Origin: Anabaena sp. PCC 7108
Lineage (GTDB): Bacteria; Cyanobacteriota; Cyanobacteriia; Cyanobacteriales; Nostocaceae
Direction of reading: 5' to 3'
Assembly: GCF_000332135.1 (NCBI RefSeq)
Contig: NZ_KB235896.1
Coordinates: forward strand, 3,305,321-3,369,320
Length of the DNA stretch: 64,000 nucleotides
Position numbers and translations under genes: made by a program. The notes beneath the pieces were generated by a model. It was not told the origin of the DNA. It made no database searches and worked only from the letters and a program-made list of their open reading frames with translations. The first letter of the stretch is position 1. Every line of letters starts with the position of its first letter. This document shows positions 26,220-36,255 of the stretch, in pieces.

Positions 26220-28142
26220 CTAATTTGATTTAGGACGAGGAAATTGAGAGGGCGACTTGAATTTTTCTACAGGTACATCCTTAAGAGCTTTAACCATAAA
26301 ATCACGCCAGATAGGAGCAACCATTCCACCACCTGTTGCACCACTGGACAACTGACGGTTATCATCCCTTCCTACCCAGACAGCAGTTGTGAGTTGCGGT
26401 ACTGTACCCACAAACCAAATATCTTTTTCAGAGGAAGTTGTTCCCGTCTTACCTGCAACTGGCCTACCGAGAGCAGCCCCTTTGCCTGTACCATTATTAA
26501 CTACAGATTGCAGGACATCAATGATCGCTGCCGATGCCCAAGGATCAAGCACTCGCTGTGGTTTGGGTGTGTTGTCGAGTAACACATTCCCACTGCTATC
26601 TGTGACGCGCACAATTACTGTTGGTGGTGACTGCCAGCCATAATTAGCGAAGGTAGCATAGGCACTAGCCATTTCTAAAGGTGTCACACCAATTGCACCC
26701 AGAGGCAAAGAAGTTACCGGTTCCATTGGACTCATAATGCCCAAGGTGCGGCAGGTTTCAATTACTCTATTCATACCCACAGCTTTACCAATCTTAATCA
26801 CCGGGATATTGCGAGACTGGGAGAGAGCAGTACGAATTGACATAGCTCCGCTAAAGCCGCCATCATAGTTTCTCGGATAATACCAACCATTACCATCTCG
26901 GTAGCTAACTGGAGAATCTACCACTGTGCTATCTGGTGCATATTTGCCCGTAGCAAAGGCTGTATAGTAAACAAAAGGTTTAAAAGAAGATCCTGGCTGA
27001 CGTTGAGCTTGGGTGGCGCGGTTGAATTCACTGGCTTTAGGATCTACGCCACCGACTAGAGCTTTGACAAAATGTGTGCGGGGGTCAACTGACACAAGGG
27101 CAATTTGATTCTTGTATAAACCTTGTCCAAGTAAAGTTTTATGCCACTTGTTAACTGTTGCCTCTGCCATTTCTTGAAATTTGGCATCAACTGTGGTCTG
27201 CACCCGCATTCCCCCTTTTAGCAGCGCTTCCCGCCCAAACTTTTTCGCTAATTCTTGAGCTACGGTATTGGTGATATAAGGTAAAGCACTGCCTTGAAAT
27301 GACCTAATTCTCCCCAGTTTGATTTCTTGCTTGAGAGCATCGTCATATTCCTTTTGGGTGATCCAGGTCAATTCCAGCATCCGCCCCAGAACTTCTTTTT
27401 GTTTGAGTTTAGCCAGCTTCATATTGGCAAATGGGCTGAATTCTTCTGGGGCTGGGATTAAACCTGCCATCATTGCTGACTCAGCCAAAGTTAAAGTTTC
27501 TGATGACTTGTTAAAGTAACTGCGTGCAGCTGTTTGGACACCGTAGTTGTTATGACCCCAATAAACTTGATTGAGGTACATTTCTAAAATTTGGTCTTTG
27601 GTGAGAATTTGCTCTAGTCGAATTGCTAGTACAGCTTCTGCTAATTTGCGAGTAAAAGCACGCTTTTGAGATAAAAACAGGTTTTTCACCAACTGCATGG
27701 TGATGGTAGAACCACCTTCTTTCACACCCCCTGCTACCAAGTTGACTATAACAGCCCGTCCAACACCACTAGGGTTAATACCGTGGTGAGTGTAAAAGTT
27801 AGCATCTTCACTAGCTAATACTGCCCGTTTGAGATTGGGGGAAATTTTATCTAGGGGTACAACTTCTCGGTTTGCTTCCCCGTGAACACTTGTTAGGAGC
27901 TTACCTTTAATGTCATATATGTGTGTAGTTTCTGAGGGAAAAAAGTTACGTAGTTGTCTAACATCAGGCAAATTACGGAAACTAATGGCTAGTCCCACCA
28001 GTCCTCCCGCGACAATAGAGCTGGCCAGCAATGTGATAGATAAAAGAGTGCCGCCAGTTACCTGACCGACTCCTTTAAGAAACTCAAAGCCAGATGAAGC
28101 CTGCTCTGGTGGCTGTTTATCTTCAAAAGTCCTAGACGACAC
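26220..28142 (-). CDS. Class A penicillin-binding protein (PBP1A type)
   Basis: Bifunctional peptidoglycan synthase of 640 aa. A short cytoplasmic tail is followed by a TM helix at about residues 27-53. The glycosyltransferase-51 domain has [10 protein letters not shown] (catalytic Glu112) and [14 protein letters not shown]. The transpeptidase domain has GSSFKPF (SxxK, near residue 385), the SRN triad (SQSRNIP) and [12 protein letters not shown] (KTG). Both active sites look intact. The start is a GTG at 28142. A divergent TTG/ATG gene (tyrS) lies upstream. Confidence 0.95.
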   Translation of the reverse strand: MSSRTFEDKQPPEQASSGFEFLKGVGQVTGGTLLSITLLASSIVAGGLVGLAISFRNLPDVRQLRNFFPSETTHIYDIKGKLLTSVHGEANREVVPLDKISPNLKRAVLASEDANFYTHHGINPSGVGRAVIVNLVAGGVKEGGSTITMQLVKNLFLSQKRAFTRKLAEAVLAIRLEQILTKDQILEMYLNQVYWGHNNYGVQTAARSYFNKSSETLTLAESAMMAGLIPAPEEFSPFANMKLAKLKQKEVLGRMLELTWITQKEYDDALKQEIKLGRIRSFQGSALPYITNTVAQELAKKFGREALLKGGMRVQTTVDAKFQEMAEATVNKWHKTLLGQGLYKNQIALVSVDPRTHFVKALVGGVDPKASEFNRATQAQRQPGSSFKPFVYYTAFATGKYAPDSTVVDSPVSYRDGNGWYYPRNYDGGFSGAMSIRTALSQSRNIPVIKIGKAVGMNRVIETCRTLGIMSPMEPVTSLPLGAIGVTPLEMASAYATFANYGWQSPPTVIVRVTDSSGNVLLDNTPKPQRVLDPWASAAIIDVLQSVVNNGTGKGAALGRPVAGKTGTTSSEKDIWFVGTVPQLTTAVWVGRDDNRQLSSGATGGGMVAPIWRDFMVKALKDVPVEKFKSPSQFPRPKSN

Positions 28143-28315
28143 GGCTATCTCACTTCCTCACTTATAAATATGAATGTAATTCATTAAATGGAATCAGATG
28201 GTTAATTTTTTGCAATTATAGTAGTTTGGCAGCGCAGAAAACGGATAATTTGCCAGTGAACATAACTAACCTAATTTCTAAAGTGCAAAGTGTAGTTAAT
28301 TGTGAATCTCTTAGT

Positions 28316-29509
28316 ATGGCTCAAGATTTCTCCTGGTTGCATCGTGGTGTGACAGAAATTTTTCCTCAACCTCATGATGATAGTGAAGCTGAAAGTCTAG
28401 AACACCGGTTAACAAATGCGAATCGTCCTTTAAGAATCAAGCTGGGTATTGATCCTACGGGTGCGGATATTCATCTTGGTCATAGTATACCAGTACGCAA
28501 ACTACGGGCTTTTCAGGATGCTGGTCATACAGCTGTTTTGATTATTGGTGATTTTACCGCACGTATTGGTGATCCTACGGGTAAATCTGATGTGCGTCGT
28601 CAACTGACAGAGGCAGATGTGGCAGAAAATGCCCAAACTTATCTTGACCAAGTTCGTCCTATTTTAGATTTTGACACACCCGGTAGGTTGGAGGTGCGTT
28701 ATAACTCAGAATGGCTTTCCCATTTAAATTTGGGGAAAACTTTAGAGTTGCTCTCGACGATGACTGTGGGGCAGATGTTAGCCAAAGAAGGTTTTGCGGA
28801 ACGTTATAAAAAGGAGAATCCGATTTTTCTCCATGAGTTCCTGTATCCATTAATGCAAGGTTATGATTCTGTGGCTGTTGATGCTGATGTGGAGTTGGGC
28901 GGAACTGACCAAAAGTTTAATATTGCTGTGGGGCGAGATTTACAACGCCATTTTGGTCTAAAGCCTCAGTTTGGGCTACTTCTGCCAATTTTGATTGGTA
29001 CTGACGGTGTACAAAAAATGTCTAAGTCTTTAGGTAATTATGTCGCTTTGGGAGAACATCCTTCTCAAAAGTATCAAAAACTCCAAGGTGTGCCTGATAA
29101 TTTACTATCTCAGTATTTTGAATTGCTGACAAATTTACCTTTGGATAGTCTGCCAGAAAAACCACGCGATCGCCAAGAATTTTTGGCTTGGGAAATTGTC
29201 AGACAGTATCACGGTGAACAAGCAGCTAATGAAGCCAAGGAAGCGGCAAGAAGCGGTGGGAAGGAAGGTGCTGTTCCCGAATTTTCTCTGGCTGCTATAG
29301 CTCAGTTTCCGGTGAAATTAACTTATCTTCTCGGTGCTACTGGTTTGTGTAAAAGTGCTAGTGAAGGCAAGCGGAAAATTCAGGAGGGTGGGGTACGTTT
29401 AGATGGTGATAAGGTGACTGATGTGGATGCTACTTTTGCTGCGCCTGGGGATTTATACGGTAAGGTTTTGCAAGTGGGTAAAAAGAATTTTGTTCGTTTT
29501 GTTCCGTAA
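28316..29509 (+). CDS. tyrS: Tyrosyl-tRNA synthetase
   Basis: Class I aminoacyl-tRNA synthetase charging tRNA-Tyr. The ATG at 28316 ([11 protein letters not shown]) matches the cyanobacterial N-terminus. The longer frame from a TTG at 28226 is not favoured. The HIGH-type motif is HLGH in [18 protein letters not shown] is present ([10 protein letters not shown]). The C-terminal S4 RNA-binding domain begins around [20 protein letters not shown]. The 397-aa length is typical of the TyrS group with HLGH. pyrF follows after 29 bp and may be co-transcribed. Confidence 0.97.
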   Translation: MAQDFSWLHRGVTEIFPQPHDDSEAESLEHRLTNANRPLRIKLGIDPTGADIHLGHSIPVRKLRAFQDAGHTAVLIIGDFTARIGDPTGKSDVRRQLTEADVAENAQTYLDQVRPILDFDTPGRLEVRYNSEWLSHLNLGKTLELLSTMTVGQMLAKEGFAERYKKENPIFLHEFLYPLMQGYDSVAVDADVELGGTDQKFNIAVGRDLQRHFGLKPQFGLLLPILIGTDGVQKMSKSLGNYVALGEHPSQKYQKLQGVPDNLLSQYFELLTNLPLDSLPEKPRDRQEFLAWEIVRQYHGEQAANEAKEAARSGGKEGAVPEFSLAAIAQFPVKLTYLLGATGLCKSASEGKRKIQEGGVRLDGDKVTDVDATFAAPGDLYGKVLQVGKKNFVRFVP

Positions 29510-29518
29510 TTAATTTAA

Positions 29519-29552
29519 TTAAACGCAGATAAACGCAAATGAACGCAGATGA
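29519..29552 (+). repeat. AACGCAGAT-type short repeats spanning the pyrF start
   Basis: Four near-copies of AACGCA(G/A)AT(A/G) run through the 29-bp tyrS-pyrF spacer and into the first codons of pyrF. The reverse-complement version (TTATCTGCGT) appears near 51056-51080. The first pyrF residues (MNAD) are therefore repeat-derived. Confidence 0.7.
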
Positions 29553-30246
29553 ACGGATTATTGTTCCTTTAGATGTACCAGATTTGGAAAGTGCGATCGC
29601 TCTTGTTGATAAACTTCCTCAAGTTACTTTCTGGAAAGTCGGTTTAGAATTGTTTACCAGCACTGGTCCAGCAATTCTAGAAATTCTTAAATCTCGCCAA
29701 AAGCGGATTTTTCTAGATTTGAAATTTCACGATATCCCCAACACTGTCGCCGGTGCTTGTCGCGCTGCGGCTAGTTATGGTGTGGATTTATTGACAATTC
29801 ACGCTACTAATGGTAAAGATGCCCTGAAAGCTGCCGTGGAAGCGGTGCAAGTAGGAGCAGAAAAAGCGGGAACTAAACCGCCAAAATTAATCGCTATTAC
29901 TCTGTTAACCAGCATTTCTACAAGACAATTGGCGTTTGAGTTGAAAATTCCTTTAGAATTGCCTGAATTTGCTTTACAAATGGCGCTTTTAGCTCAAGAA
30001 TCGGGTTTAGATGGGGCGGTTTGTTCTCCCCAAGAAGTTGGACAATTACGGGAAAGTTGTGGAAATGACTTTTTACTAGTTTGTCCTGGTGTGCGTCCAA
30101 CCTGGGCTGAAAAAGGAGATCAAAAGCGATCGCTCTCCCCGGCTCAAGCTATACTTGCAGGTGCAGATTATTTAGTTATTGGTCGTCCCATCACTGCGGC
30201 TGCTGATCCTGTGTTAGCTTGGCAGAAGATTACCGAAAAACTGTAG
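29539..30246 (+). CDS. pyrF: Orotidine 5'-phosphate decarboxylase
   Basis: Last step of de novo UMP synthesis, decarboxylating OMP. A 235-aa TIM-barrel enzyme. IIVPLDVPD is the first strand. The catalytic block is [13 protein letters not shown] with the Asp-Lys-Asp array (DLKFHD). The phosphate-binding end VIGRPIT is present. There is no fused OPRTase domain. It lies 29 bp after tyrS on the same strand, and the initiator ATG sits inside a short repeat. An inverted-repeat element directly follows the stop. Confidence 0.96.
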   Translation: MNADERIIVPLDVPDLESAIALVDKLPQVTFWKVGLELFTSTGPAILEILKSRQKRIFLDLKFHDIPNTVAGACRAAASYGVDLLTIHATNGKDALKAAVEAVQVGAEKAGTKPPKLIAITLLTSISTRQLAFELKIPLELPEFALQMALLAQESGLDGAVCSPQEVGQLRESCGNDFLLVCPGVRPTWAEKGDQKRSLSPAQAILAGADYLVIGRPITAAADPVLAWQKITEKL

Positions 30247-30297
30247 GGGCGTATTGCAATACGCCCCTGCATTGATATTATTGCAATACGCCCCTAC
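30243..30297. repeat. 55-bp palindromic element after pyrF
   Basis: The outer arms GTAGGGGCGTATTGCAA and TTGCAATACGCCCCTAC are perfect 17-bp inverted repeats. The left arm also overlaps a 24-bp perfect palindrome (30245-30268, AGGGGCGTATTG and its complement). It directly follows the pyrF stop, so it may also act as a 3' stem-loop. Such GGGGCGTATTGCAATACGCCCC repeats are known to me as dispersed cyanobacterial palindromes. Confidence 0.75.
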
Positions 30298-30362
30298 ATG
30301 AGTCTTATTTATCCACAATCTGCTGTGTATAGCAACCACCAAGGTGATTAGGATATCAACTA

Positions 30363-30980
30363 ATGATAAAACTTAGACACAAACAGATATTCAACTCTGT
30401 CACCTGTCACCTTTCACCTGTCACCTACTGCTGGTGGTTAATAGCCTGTAGTTGCTTGTTCACCTCTCCTGCATTTTCCAAAACTCTCACCCCCAAACCT
30501 GTCAACCCAGAAGTAAGTAATTCTTGCTCTGAGCAAAGTTTACAAAAATTAACAACTCAGCTATTGCTTGATTTACCAAGTTATGCAAACCGCACCACAC
30601 AACGCGCCCGTCGTCTGAGACGAAGTGTAGATATTTTCCCTTATATTTTGGCTGCGGGTAAACCGGAGTTTCAATCTCTACCTTTAAATCCTGGTATTGA
30701 TACTGTTAAGTATGAATCTGAGGGAGTTGAACAGGTTTTCTTTACTACCTTGGAACGACAGTATGTAAATAAGAAAGCCATAGAGTTACAACAATTTCAC
30801 AGACTGTTTTTGACTAAAACTAAAAATGGTTGGAATTTGGTAATGATGTTGACTCAAACTGGTAGTTATCCAGCCAAATCGACTATTGCACCAGCAAGAG
30901 ATAGTACTAACGGTGCGATCGCTCAAGGTGTTAAACTTTGGTTACGGGATTGTCAAGCCGGAAGTGTGCGAATGCCATAA
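30363..30980 (+). CDS. Conserved exported protein of unknown function
   Basis: A 205-aa protein with a hydrophobic N-terminal stretch (about residues 22-40, YCWWLIACSCLFTSPAFS) that looks like a signal peptide. The first 20 residues are encoded by a short tandem repeat (CACCTGT units), so the true start or the natural N-terminus is uncertain. The mature part has QRARRLRRS, two Cys residues (CSEQSL and LRDCQAG) and no recognised domain. I recall homologues only in cyanobacteria. Neighbouring genes give no functional hint. Confidence 0.7.
   Translation: MIKLRHKQIFNSVTCHLSPVTYCWWLIACSCLFTSPAFSKTLTPKPVNPEVSNSCSEQSLQKLTTQLLLDLPSYANRTTQRARRLRRSVDIFPYILAAGKPEFQSLPLNPGIDTVKYESEGVEQVFFTTLERQYVNKKAIELQQFHRLFLTKTKNGWNLVMMLTQTGSYPAKSTIAPARDSTNGAIAQGVKLWLRDCQAGSVRMP
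30397..30427 (+). repeat. CACCTGT short tandem repeat inside a coding region
   Basis: Four to five copies of TCACCTG/TCACCTT heptamers lie within the first 25 codons of the exported-protein gene. A 7-bp unit would shift frame unless gained or lost in threes. Confidence 0.75.
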
Positions 30981-30999
30981 GCCGACAAAATTAAATTCA

Positions 31000-31677
31000 T
31001 TAGTAATTGCGAATTTCATCAAACTTTTTCCGTACCGCCTGTATATCCTGCCACATTAACCATTTAGGAGAACCCTTGTCTTTAGCAGGGTTACGCAACA
31101 AATAAGAAGGGTGAAAAATCGGCATACATAAACGACCTGACCACTCTAACCATTGACCGCGAATTTTCGTAATTTGTCGCTTATCGCCAGTTATAGCTTT
31201 TACAGCAGTTGCACCTGTTAATAAAATAATTTTCGGGTCAACTAAACGAATTTGTTCTAATAAATAAGGCTTACAAGCTGCCATTTCATCAGTTGTCGGC
31301 ACTCGATTTTCTGGTGGACGACATTTAACAATATTACAAATATATACGTCCTGATCTGGATTTAATTCTACTGATGCCAAAATTTTATCTAGTAATTGCC
31401 CTGATTTACCCACAAATGGTAAACCGGTTTCGTCTTCTTGTTGCCCCGGTGCTTCCCCAATAATCATAATAGTAGCTTGCAAATTCCCACGTCCGACTAC
31501 AGCATGAGTACGAGTTTTCCCCAGTTCACAACGTTGACAGATATGACAATGCTGTGCCAAATCTGCCATTTGGGGGTAAGTTTCAGCAGGAATGGGAATT
31601 TTAGAATCTGTGGGAATTAAATCTTTTTGGTTAAAACTTGATTCGTCAAAAAGGCTAAGTTGGTTATCGTTGCTCAT
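31000..31677 (-). CDS. Family 4 uracil-DNA glycosylase
   Basis: DNA-repair enzyme that removes uracil, of the iron-sulfur family-4 type. Cys residues for the [4Fe-4S] cluster are visible in CHICQRC (about residues 40-46), with further Cys in ICNIVKCRPP and AACKPYL. Active-site motif A is GEAPGQQEDETGLPFVG and the C-terminal motif is FHPSYLLRNP. The 225-aa length is normal. The first 35 residues form a polar extension. A single gene with no operon partners visible. Confidence 0.93.
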   Translation of the reverse strand: MSNDNQLSLFDESSFNQKDLIPTDSKIPIPAETYPQMADLAQHCHICQRCELGKTRTHAVVGRGNLQATIMIIGEAPGQQEDETGLPFVGKSGQLLDKILASVELNPDQDVYICNIVKCRPPENRVPTTDEMAACKPYLLEQIRLVDPKIILLTGATAVKAITGDKRQITKIRGQWLEWSGRLCMPIFHPSYLLRNPAKDKGSPKWLMWQDIQAVRKKFDEIRNY

Positions 31678-31906
31678 GAAAATTGGGATTTTAGCTAGGC
31701 AATTTTTCTAAAGTGAATTCTTGTGTAAATTTTATTGTATATGAGTATTAGCATTTTTATTTATTTCCTGTTATGTTTTTGAGTGTATATTAAATTGATA
31801 TATAACTAGTATTCGGAAAATAAACTATTGGCTAAGTGAAATCCGGGCTTAATTTTGGGACAATAGCAAGTTAACCAGGAATACTGACTTATTAAGGGTG
31901 CAGAGA

Positions 31907-34750
31907 ATGAATAAAGTAACCTTTTATATCGTTTTGTTACACAGTTTATTTTTAGGAATGGGAAATGCTTGCGCCCAGTCACTACCAATTAATCGACTCA
32001 AACCGGGAACAGAAGCAGGGTTAAAGGTGGCTGAGAACACATTACCAGCATCAAAAATCTGGGTGATTGATCAAAATAAACTAGTAAAAAAACAACCTTT
32101 TATGTGGGTAGTTCAAGATTCACATAAAGCCAGACAGCAACCATTTTTGCAAATTGCTAAAACTTCTAATCAGCCGAAAAAAAAGCCTAACTCCAGCAAG
32201 AAACCATCTAAAATAAATGAGCTAGATTCATTTAGTGAAGTAGTGAAAGATAGTCAAAAGCTAGATGGTATATTCACTATTTATCGCCAAAAAGAGAACA
32301 ATAAAATATATTTAGAAATTAAACCAGAACAACTAGAGAAAAACTTCTTAGCTACAGCCACATTAGAATCTGGTATTGGTGAAAGAGGTATTTACAGTGG
32401 AATGCCATTACAAGATTTTTTATTTTATTTCCAACGAGTAGAGAATAACTTACAGTTTATTGTCCGTAATGTTAATTTTCGTACCCGTGAAGGAGATCCC
32501 CAAGCGCGATCTCTAGCTCGCTCTTTTAGTGACTCTATTCTCTATACTATCCCAATTAAAAGTATTAATCCAGAACGTAAAACTATTCTGATTGATTTAG
32601 GTGACTTGCTGCTGACAGATTTAGCTGGATTGTCTGCGGGTTTAGAATTAGCTGCTAATCCTGACCAAAACTATTTTGGCAATGCTAAAGTCTTTCCTAG
32701 TAATTTAGAAATTGAGTCTGTTTTCAATTTCTCTAGCAGTGGTAGCAATAATCAAAATTTTGAGGTGTTACCAGATAGTCGCGGCTTTAGACTGAGAGTC
32801 CATTACAGCCTTTCTGAATTACCCAAAAATAATTATCAACCTCGATTAGCAGACGATAGAGTCGGTTATTTTCTCACCGCTTATCAAGATTTATCCACAG
32901 ATGATCGCAATGATCCTTTTGTGCGTTATATTAATCGCTGGAATTTAGAAAAACAAGATCCCCAAGCCGCAATTTCTCCACCCAAAAAGCCAATAGTTTT
33001 CTGGATTGATAATGCTGTACCTGTGGAGTACCGGAGTGCGATTAAAGAAGGTGTCTTGATGTGGAATCAAGCCTTTTTAAAAGCGGGATTTAAGGATGCA
33101 ATCGAAGTCCGGCAAATGCCAGATAATGCCACATGGGATGCAGCAGACGTTCGTTACAACACAATCCGCTGGATTAATACTGTAGATGGATATTTTGCGA
33201 TGGGACCATCTCGTAGTAATCCTTTAACTGGAGAAATTTTAGATGCAGATATTCTTGTAGATGCTAGTTTTCTGCGGGCATTAAAAAACGATTATCGTCA
33301 AATTGTTTTACCTAACCAAACACAAACTCGTACTTCCTTATCAGCATTGATGCAAAATCGTCTGCTTTGCAACAAAGGTGATAAAACGGCTAAAGGATTA
33401 TTAGGCAATTTATCCAAATTAGCAGGAGAGTATGATTTATGTTACGGAATAGAAGCTGCTAACCAATTTGCTTTTGGTTCACTGGCGATGTCTCTATTGC
33501 CAAATATTACTCCGACCAAAGAGCAGGTACAAGATTATATTCATCAATATTTACGTTTAATTATTGCCCATGAAGTTGGTCATACTTTAGGTTTGCGACA
33601 CAATTTTCGTGGTAGTACCCTCTTACCACCAGAGGAGATGAATAATCTAGAAATTAGCCGTAGCAAAGGCTTGACATCATCAGTAATGGATTATATTCCC
33701 CCCAATATTGCCCCTCAGGGTACACCGCAGGGAGATTATTTTCCGAGTATGGTGGGAACTTATGATGACTGGGCAATTCAGTATGGCTACTCTCCCTTTG
33801 AAGCTAAAACTCCCATTGCGGAAAAACCATTTTTAGATAAAATTGCTGAACAATCAACAAAACCAGAGTTGAGTTATTCTCCTGATGAGGATACATCTGA
33901 TATTGATCCGACTTCGGCAGCTTGGGATAATAGCGGTAATGTGCTAGTTTATTCTCAATGGCAGTTGGATAATTCCCGTGCTATCTGGAAACGTTTAAAT
34001 CAAAGTTTTCCAATGGCTGGAGAAAGTTATAGTGATTTAAGCGATCGCTTTGAAACTGTCTTAGGTAATTATTTACAGCAGTTATTTTATACTAGTAAAT
34101 ATGTTGGTGGACAGTCTTTTTATCGAGTTCATCCCAGTCAAGGAAAAGACCAATTACCATTTGTAGCAGTTCCAGTAGAACAACAACGACAGGCATTAGC
34201 AACGCTGCAAAAGTATGTATTTGCTGAAGATGCACTGAATTTTTCCCCAGAATTACTCAATAAATTAGCACCTTCTCGGTGGCGACATTGGGGTAGTCCT
34301 GTCAAGACAGGACGTTTAGATTATCCAATTCATAATTTGGTATTGTTTATTCAGAGTGCTGTGTTAGGGGATTTACTTTCAGGAGATCGTCTTTCTCGTC
34401 TCAAGGATATGGAATTGAAAAGTAAAGCTGGTAAATCATTGACTTTACCTGAGTTATTCGATACTTTGCAAAATGGAATTTGGACAGAAGTTTTACAACC
34501 CAAAGATAAATTAAAAATTTCTAGTTTGCGACGAGGTTTACAACGGGAATACCTGAACCTGTTGATGGCTATGGTGTTACGGAAAGAAGCCGTACCAGAA
34601 GATGCTCGGACTTTGGCTTGGTATAAACTCAAACAATTGGATAGTAAACTGAGTGGAGTGAATTCCGAAGATGAATATACCAAAGCTTTCCTATTAGAAA
34701 CGCGCGATCGCATTGAGAAAACTTTAAACGCACAATTACAAGGAAATTAA
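31907..34750 (+). CDS. Large secreted zinc metalloprotease (DUF5117/DUF4953 type)
   Basis: A 947-aa exported protein. The ATG at 31907 (MNKVTFYIVLLHSLFLG) gives a clear signal peptide ending near ACAQS. A GTG at 31898 is an alternative, but AAGGG sits 8 nt before the ATG. The catalytic zincin motif is HEVGHTLGLRH (His555, Glu556, His559, His565), the extended HExxHxxGxxH type. The upstream region (QYLEIKPEQ...LTAYQDLSTDDRNDPFVRYI) resembles DUF5117 and the downstream region DUF4953, a pairing common in bacterial secreted metalloproteases. Residues just after the signal are low-complexity and Lys-rich. The substrate is unknown. Confidence 0.9.
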   Translation: MNKVTFYIVLLHSLFLGMGNACAQSLPINRLKPGTEAGLKVAENTLPASKIWVIDQNKLVKKQPFMWVVQDSHKARQQPFLQIAKTSNQPKKKPNSSKKPSKINELDSFSEVVKDSQKLDGIFTIYRQKENNKIYLEIKPEQLEKNFLATATLESGIGERGIYSGMPLQDFLFYFQRVENNLQFIVRNVNFRTREGDPQARSLARSFSDSILYTIPIKSINPERKTILIDLGDLLLTDLAGLSAGLELAANPDQNYFGNAKVFPSNLEIESVFNFSSSGSNNQNFEVLPDSRGFRLRVHYSLSELPKNNYQPRLADDRVGYFLTAYQDLSTDDRNDPFVRYINRWNLEKQDPQAAISPPKKPIVFWIDNAVPVEYRSAIKEGVLMWNQAFLKAGFKDAIEVRQMPDNATWDAADVRYNTIRWINTVDGYFAMGPSRSNPLTGEILDADILVDASFLRALKNDYRQIVLPNQTQTRTSLSALMQNRLLCNKGDKTAKGLLGNLSKLAGEYDLCYGIEAANQFAFGSLAMSLLPNITPTKEQVQDYIHQYLRLIIAHEVGHTLGLRHNFRGSTLLPPEEMNNLEISRSKGLTSSVMDYIPPNIAPQGTPQGDYFPSMVGTYDDWAIQYGYSPFEAKTPIAEKPFLDKIAEQSTKPELSYSPDEDTSDIDPTSAAWDNSGNVLVYSQWQLDNSRAIWKRLNQSFPMAGESYSDLSDRFETVLGNYLQQLFYTSKYVGGQSFYRVHPSQGKDQLPFVAVPVEQQRQALATLQKYVFAEDALNFSPELLNKLAPSRWRHWGSPVKTGRLDYPIHNLVLFIQSAVLGDLLSGDRLSRLKDMELKSKAGKSLTLPELFDTLQNGIWTEVLQPKDKLKISSLRRGLQREYLNLLMAMVLRKEAVPEDARTLAWYKLKQLDSKLSGVNSEDEYTKAFLLETRDRIEKTLNAQLQGN

Positions 34751-34758
34751 CATAATTT

Positions 34759-34796
34759 GTAATCCCCCTCTATAAATCGCCGCAGATGGGGATTAC
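34759..34796. terminator. Stem-loop after the metalloprotease gene
   Basis: GTAATCCCC and GGGGATTAC form a perfect 9-bp stem with a 20-nt loop, 8 bp after the stop codon. There is no long U-run, so this is a possible terminator or repeat-derived hairpin. Confidence 0.45.
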
Positions 34797-35020
34797 TATA
34801 TGAAGCAGTATTAAAAAACTTCCTTAGTCTATAAATTCTTTATAACTTTTGTTAGATAAATAACTAGCTTTTTATTGCTAGTTTTGGATTGTGCTAGTGG
34901 CAGCTAAATTGGTGATAGAACCAATATGATTTTGCTGAATCATCGCTAATTCAGATTATTAGCCAACCAATAAAGCTCTGCTAAGTGGAAAGTTTATTCA
35001 CATTGAATTGATGGAGTACA

Positions 35021-35398
35021 ATGATGGCAAATTTACTTGCTAAAGCACTAAAGACTATTAAGTCAATATATCAAAACGTTGAATTTAAACGCTTTTTTGC
35101 TGTTGCTTTAGTTGGTTTTTTAGTTCTAGCAACAAACTTAGATTCTAGTATTGAATCTGGACGTAGCAGTAACTCTGTAACCAGAAAACTGGACAAAGTT
35201 GTACATCAGGATGATGCTGATAGACCTAAAACTACAGGAGAATGGAATAAAGAAGCTCGTCAAACAGAAAATGATCCTGGTGAAAGAGCTAAAAGAATTG
35301 CTAAAGAATCTGGCGAAGCTCTAAAACAATGGAGTTCTGTGTACCCAGACACAGCTAAAAGAAGTGCTAACGACCGCGAAAACAGTAATAAGTATTAG
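35021..35398 (+). CDS. Small membrane-anchored hydrophilic protein, function unknown
   Basis: A 125-aa protein. One transmembrane segment at about residues 24-42 (FFAVALVGFLVLATNL) is followed by a charged, low-hydrophobicity region rich in Lys, Glu, Asp and Arg (DDADRPKTTGEWNKEARQTE), with a C-terminal SxxRENSNKY. The first ATG of two (MM) is at 35021. I recall no defined family. The composition resembles stress-related small cyanobacterial proteins, but that is only an impression. It is an isolated gene, followed by the palindrome cluster at 35441-35509. Confidence 0.7.
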   Translation: MMANLLAKALKTIKSIYQNVEFKRFFAVALVGFLVLATNLDSSIESGRSSNSVTRKLDKVVHQDDADRPKTTGEWNKEARQTENDPGERAKRIAKESGEALKQWSSVYPDTAKRSANDRENSNKY

Positions 35399-35440
35399 TG
35401 CAAAATAAATTGCATATTGAGGAGAGGGAATAGGGAACAA

Positions 35441-35509
35441 TACAGATTCAATCTGTACTGTAGAGACGTTTCATGTAGCGGAAGCTTTCCGCAGGGTAAC
35501 ATCTCTACA
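35441..35509. repeat. Palindrome plus cruciform-type repeat
   Basis: A 17-nt palindrome (TACAGATT-C-AATCTGTA, 35441-35457) is followed by arms TGTAGAGACGTT and AACATCTCTACA (one mismatch) enclosing an inner hairpin GCGGAA-GCT-TTCCGC. The outer arms match the palindrome at 59418-59447 (TGTAGAGAGGTT). It lies between the small membrane-protein gene and the convergent DUF1995 gene. Confidence 0.7.
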
Positions 35510-35520
35510 TTTTCCATATT

Positions 35521-36255
35521 TTAACTACTCAAAGCCTTGATAAACCGTTGCAAACTTTTAAAGACACTGGGTTTTTTGGCAGGTGTTCCATCTGTGGAGT
35601 TTATCGGTTGTCCCTTCATGAGAATCAAATCTAACTCATCACCTGTCGGTCTTTTTGGTAATTCGGCAATTTTTTGATATTCGCCTTCAATTTCTAACCA
35701 TACTTCCCACTGTCCAGGATAGCTACGCAAAACGGCGCTTTCCTCATCAACAGGGCGGAGGTAATAGCAAGATTCAATGGTGCTGATGAAACGGCGACGG
35801 GTTTCCCTAGCTGCGTAACCAATACCGACGACACCCGAATCTTCGAGACGAGGATTTAACATGATGAAGGGGCGCGTACCAATTACTTCACATAGCTTTT
35901 CTATTTGCGGTACTTCTACGGAAGTTGGGGCGATAAAGAGGAAAATTTCATCTTCTGGCTGAATTTTGGTTTGTAAAGAAGCAGCCCTACCCGTACCAAT
36001 ATCTTCAATTTTAAATGGTACATCTTGCCAATCTCGACGGGCTAAAGCAGCTGCACCCGCATCAGCAAAAAAGACTTTGAGACGAGATTCATATTCAGCC
36101 AACACAGGCAGAAATTGTGCTGCAACTGGCATAAATTTGAGTTCGGGAAACAGAAAATCAACTTGAATGCGAGTCATGCCATCAGCTAAAGCAGATTTTA
36201 CAGCTTCACAGGATTGAGCGATCGCATCTTCTAAAGTTTTGGGTAGTTCTGGCAT
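35521..36255 (-). CDS. DUF1995 family protein
   Basis: A 244-aa soluble protein of a family shared by cyanobacteria and chloroplasts (LPA3-like in plants, linked to photosystem assembly). Visible family features are the N-terminal LPKTLEDAIAQSCEAVKSAL, RIQVDFLFPELK, FIMLNPRLED and YYLRPVDE segments. There are no membrane spans or catalytic motif. The C-terminal 30 residues are variable. Role in cyanobacteria unproven; assignment of family is confident. Confidence 0.9.
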   Translation of the reverse strand: MPELPKTLEDAIAQSCEAVKSALADGMTRIQVDFLFPELKFMPVAAQFLPVLAEYESRLKVFFADAGAAALARRDWQDVPFKIEDIGTGRAASLQTKIQPEDEIFLFIAPTSVEVPQIEKLCEVIGTRPFIMLNPRLEDSGVVGIGYAARETRRRFISTIESCYYLRPVDEESAVLRSYPGQWEVWLEIEGEYQKIAELPKRPTGDELDLILMKGQPINSTDGTPAKKPSVFKSLQRFIKALSS

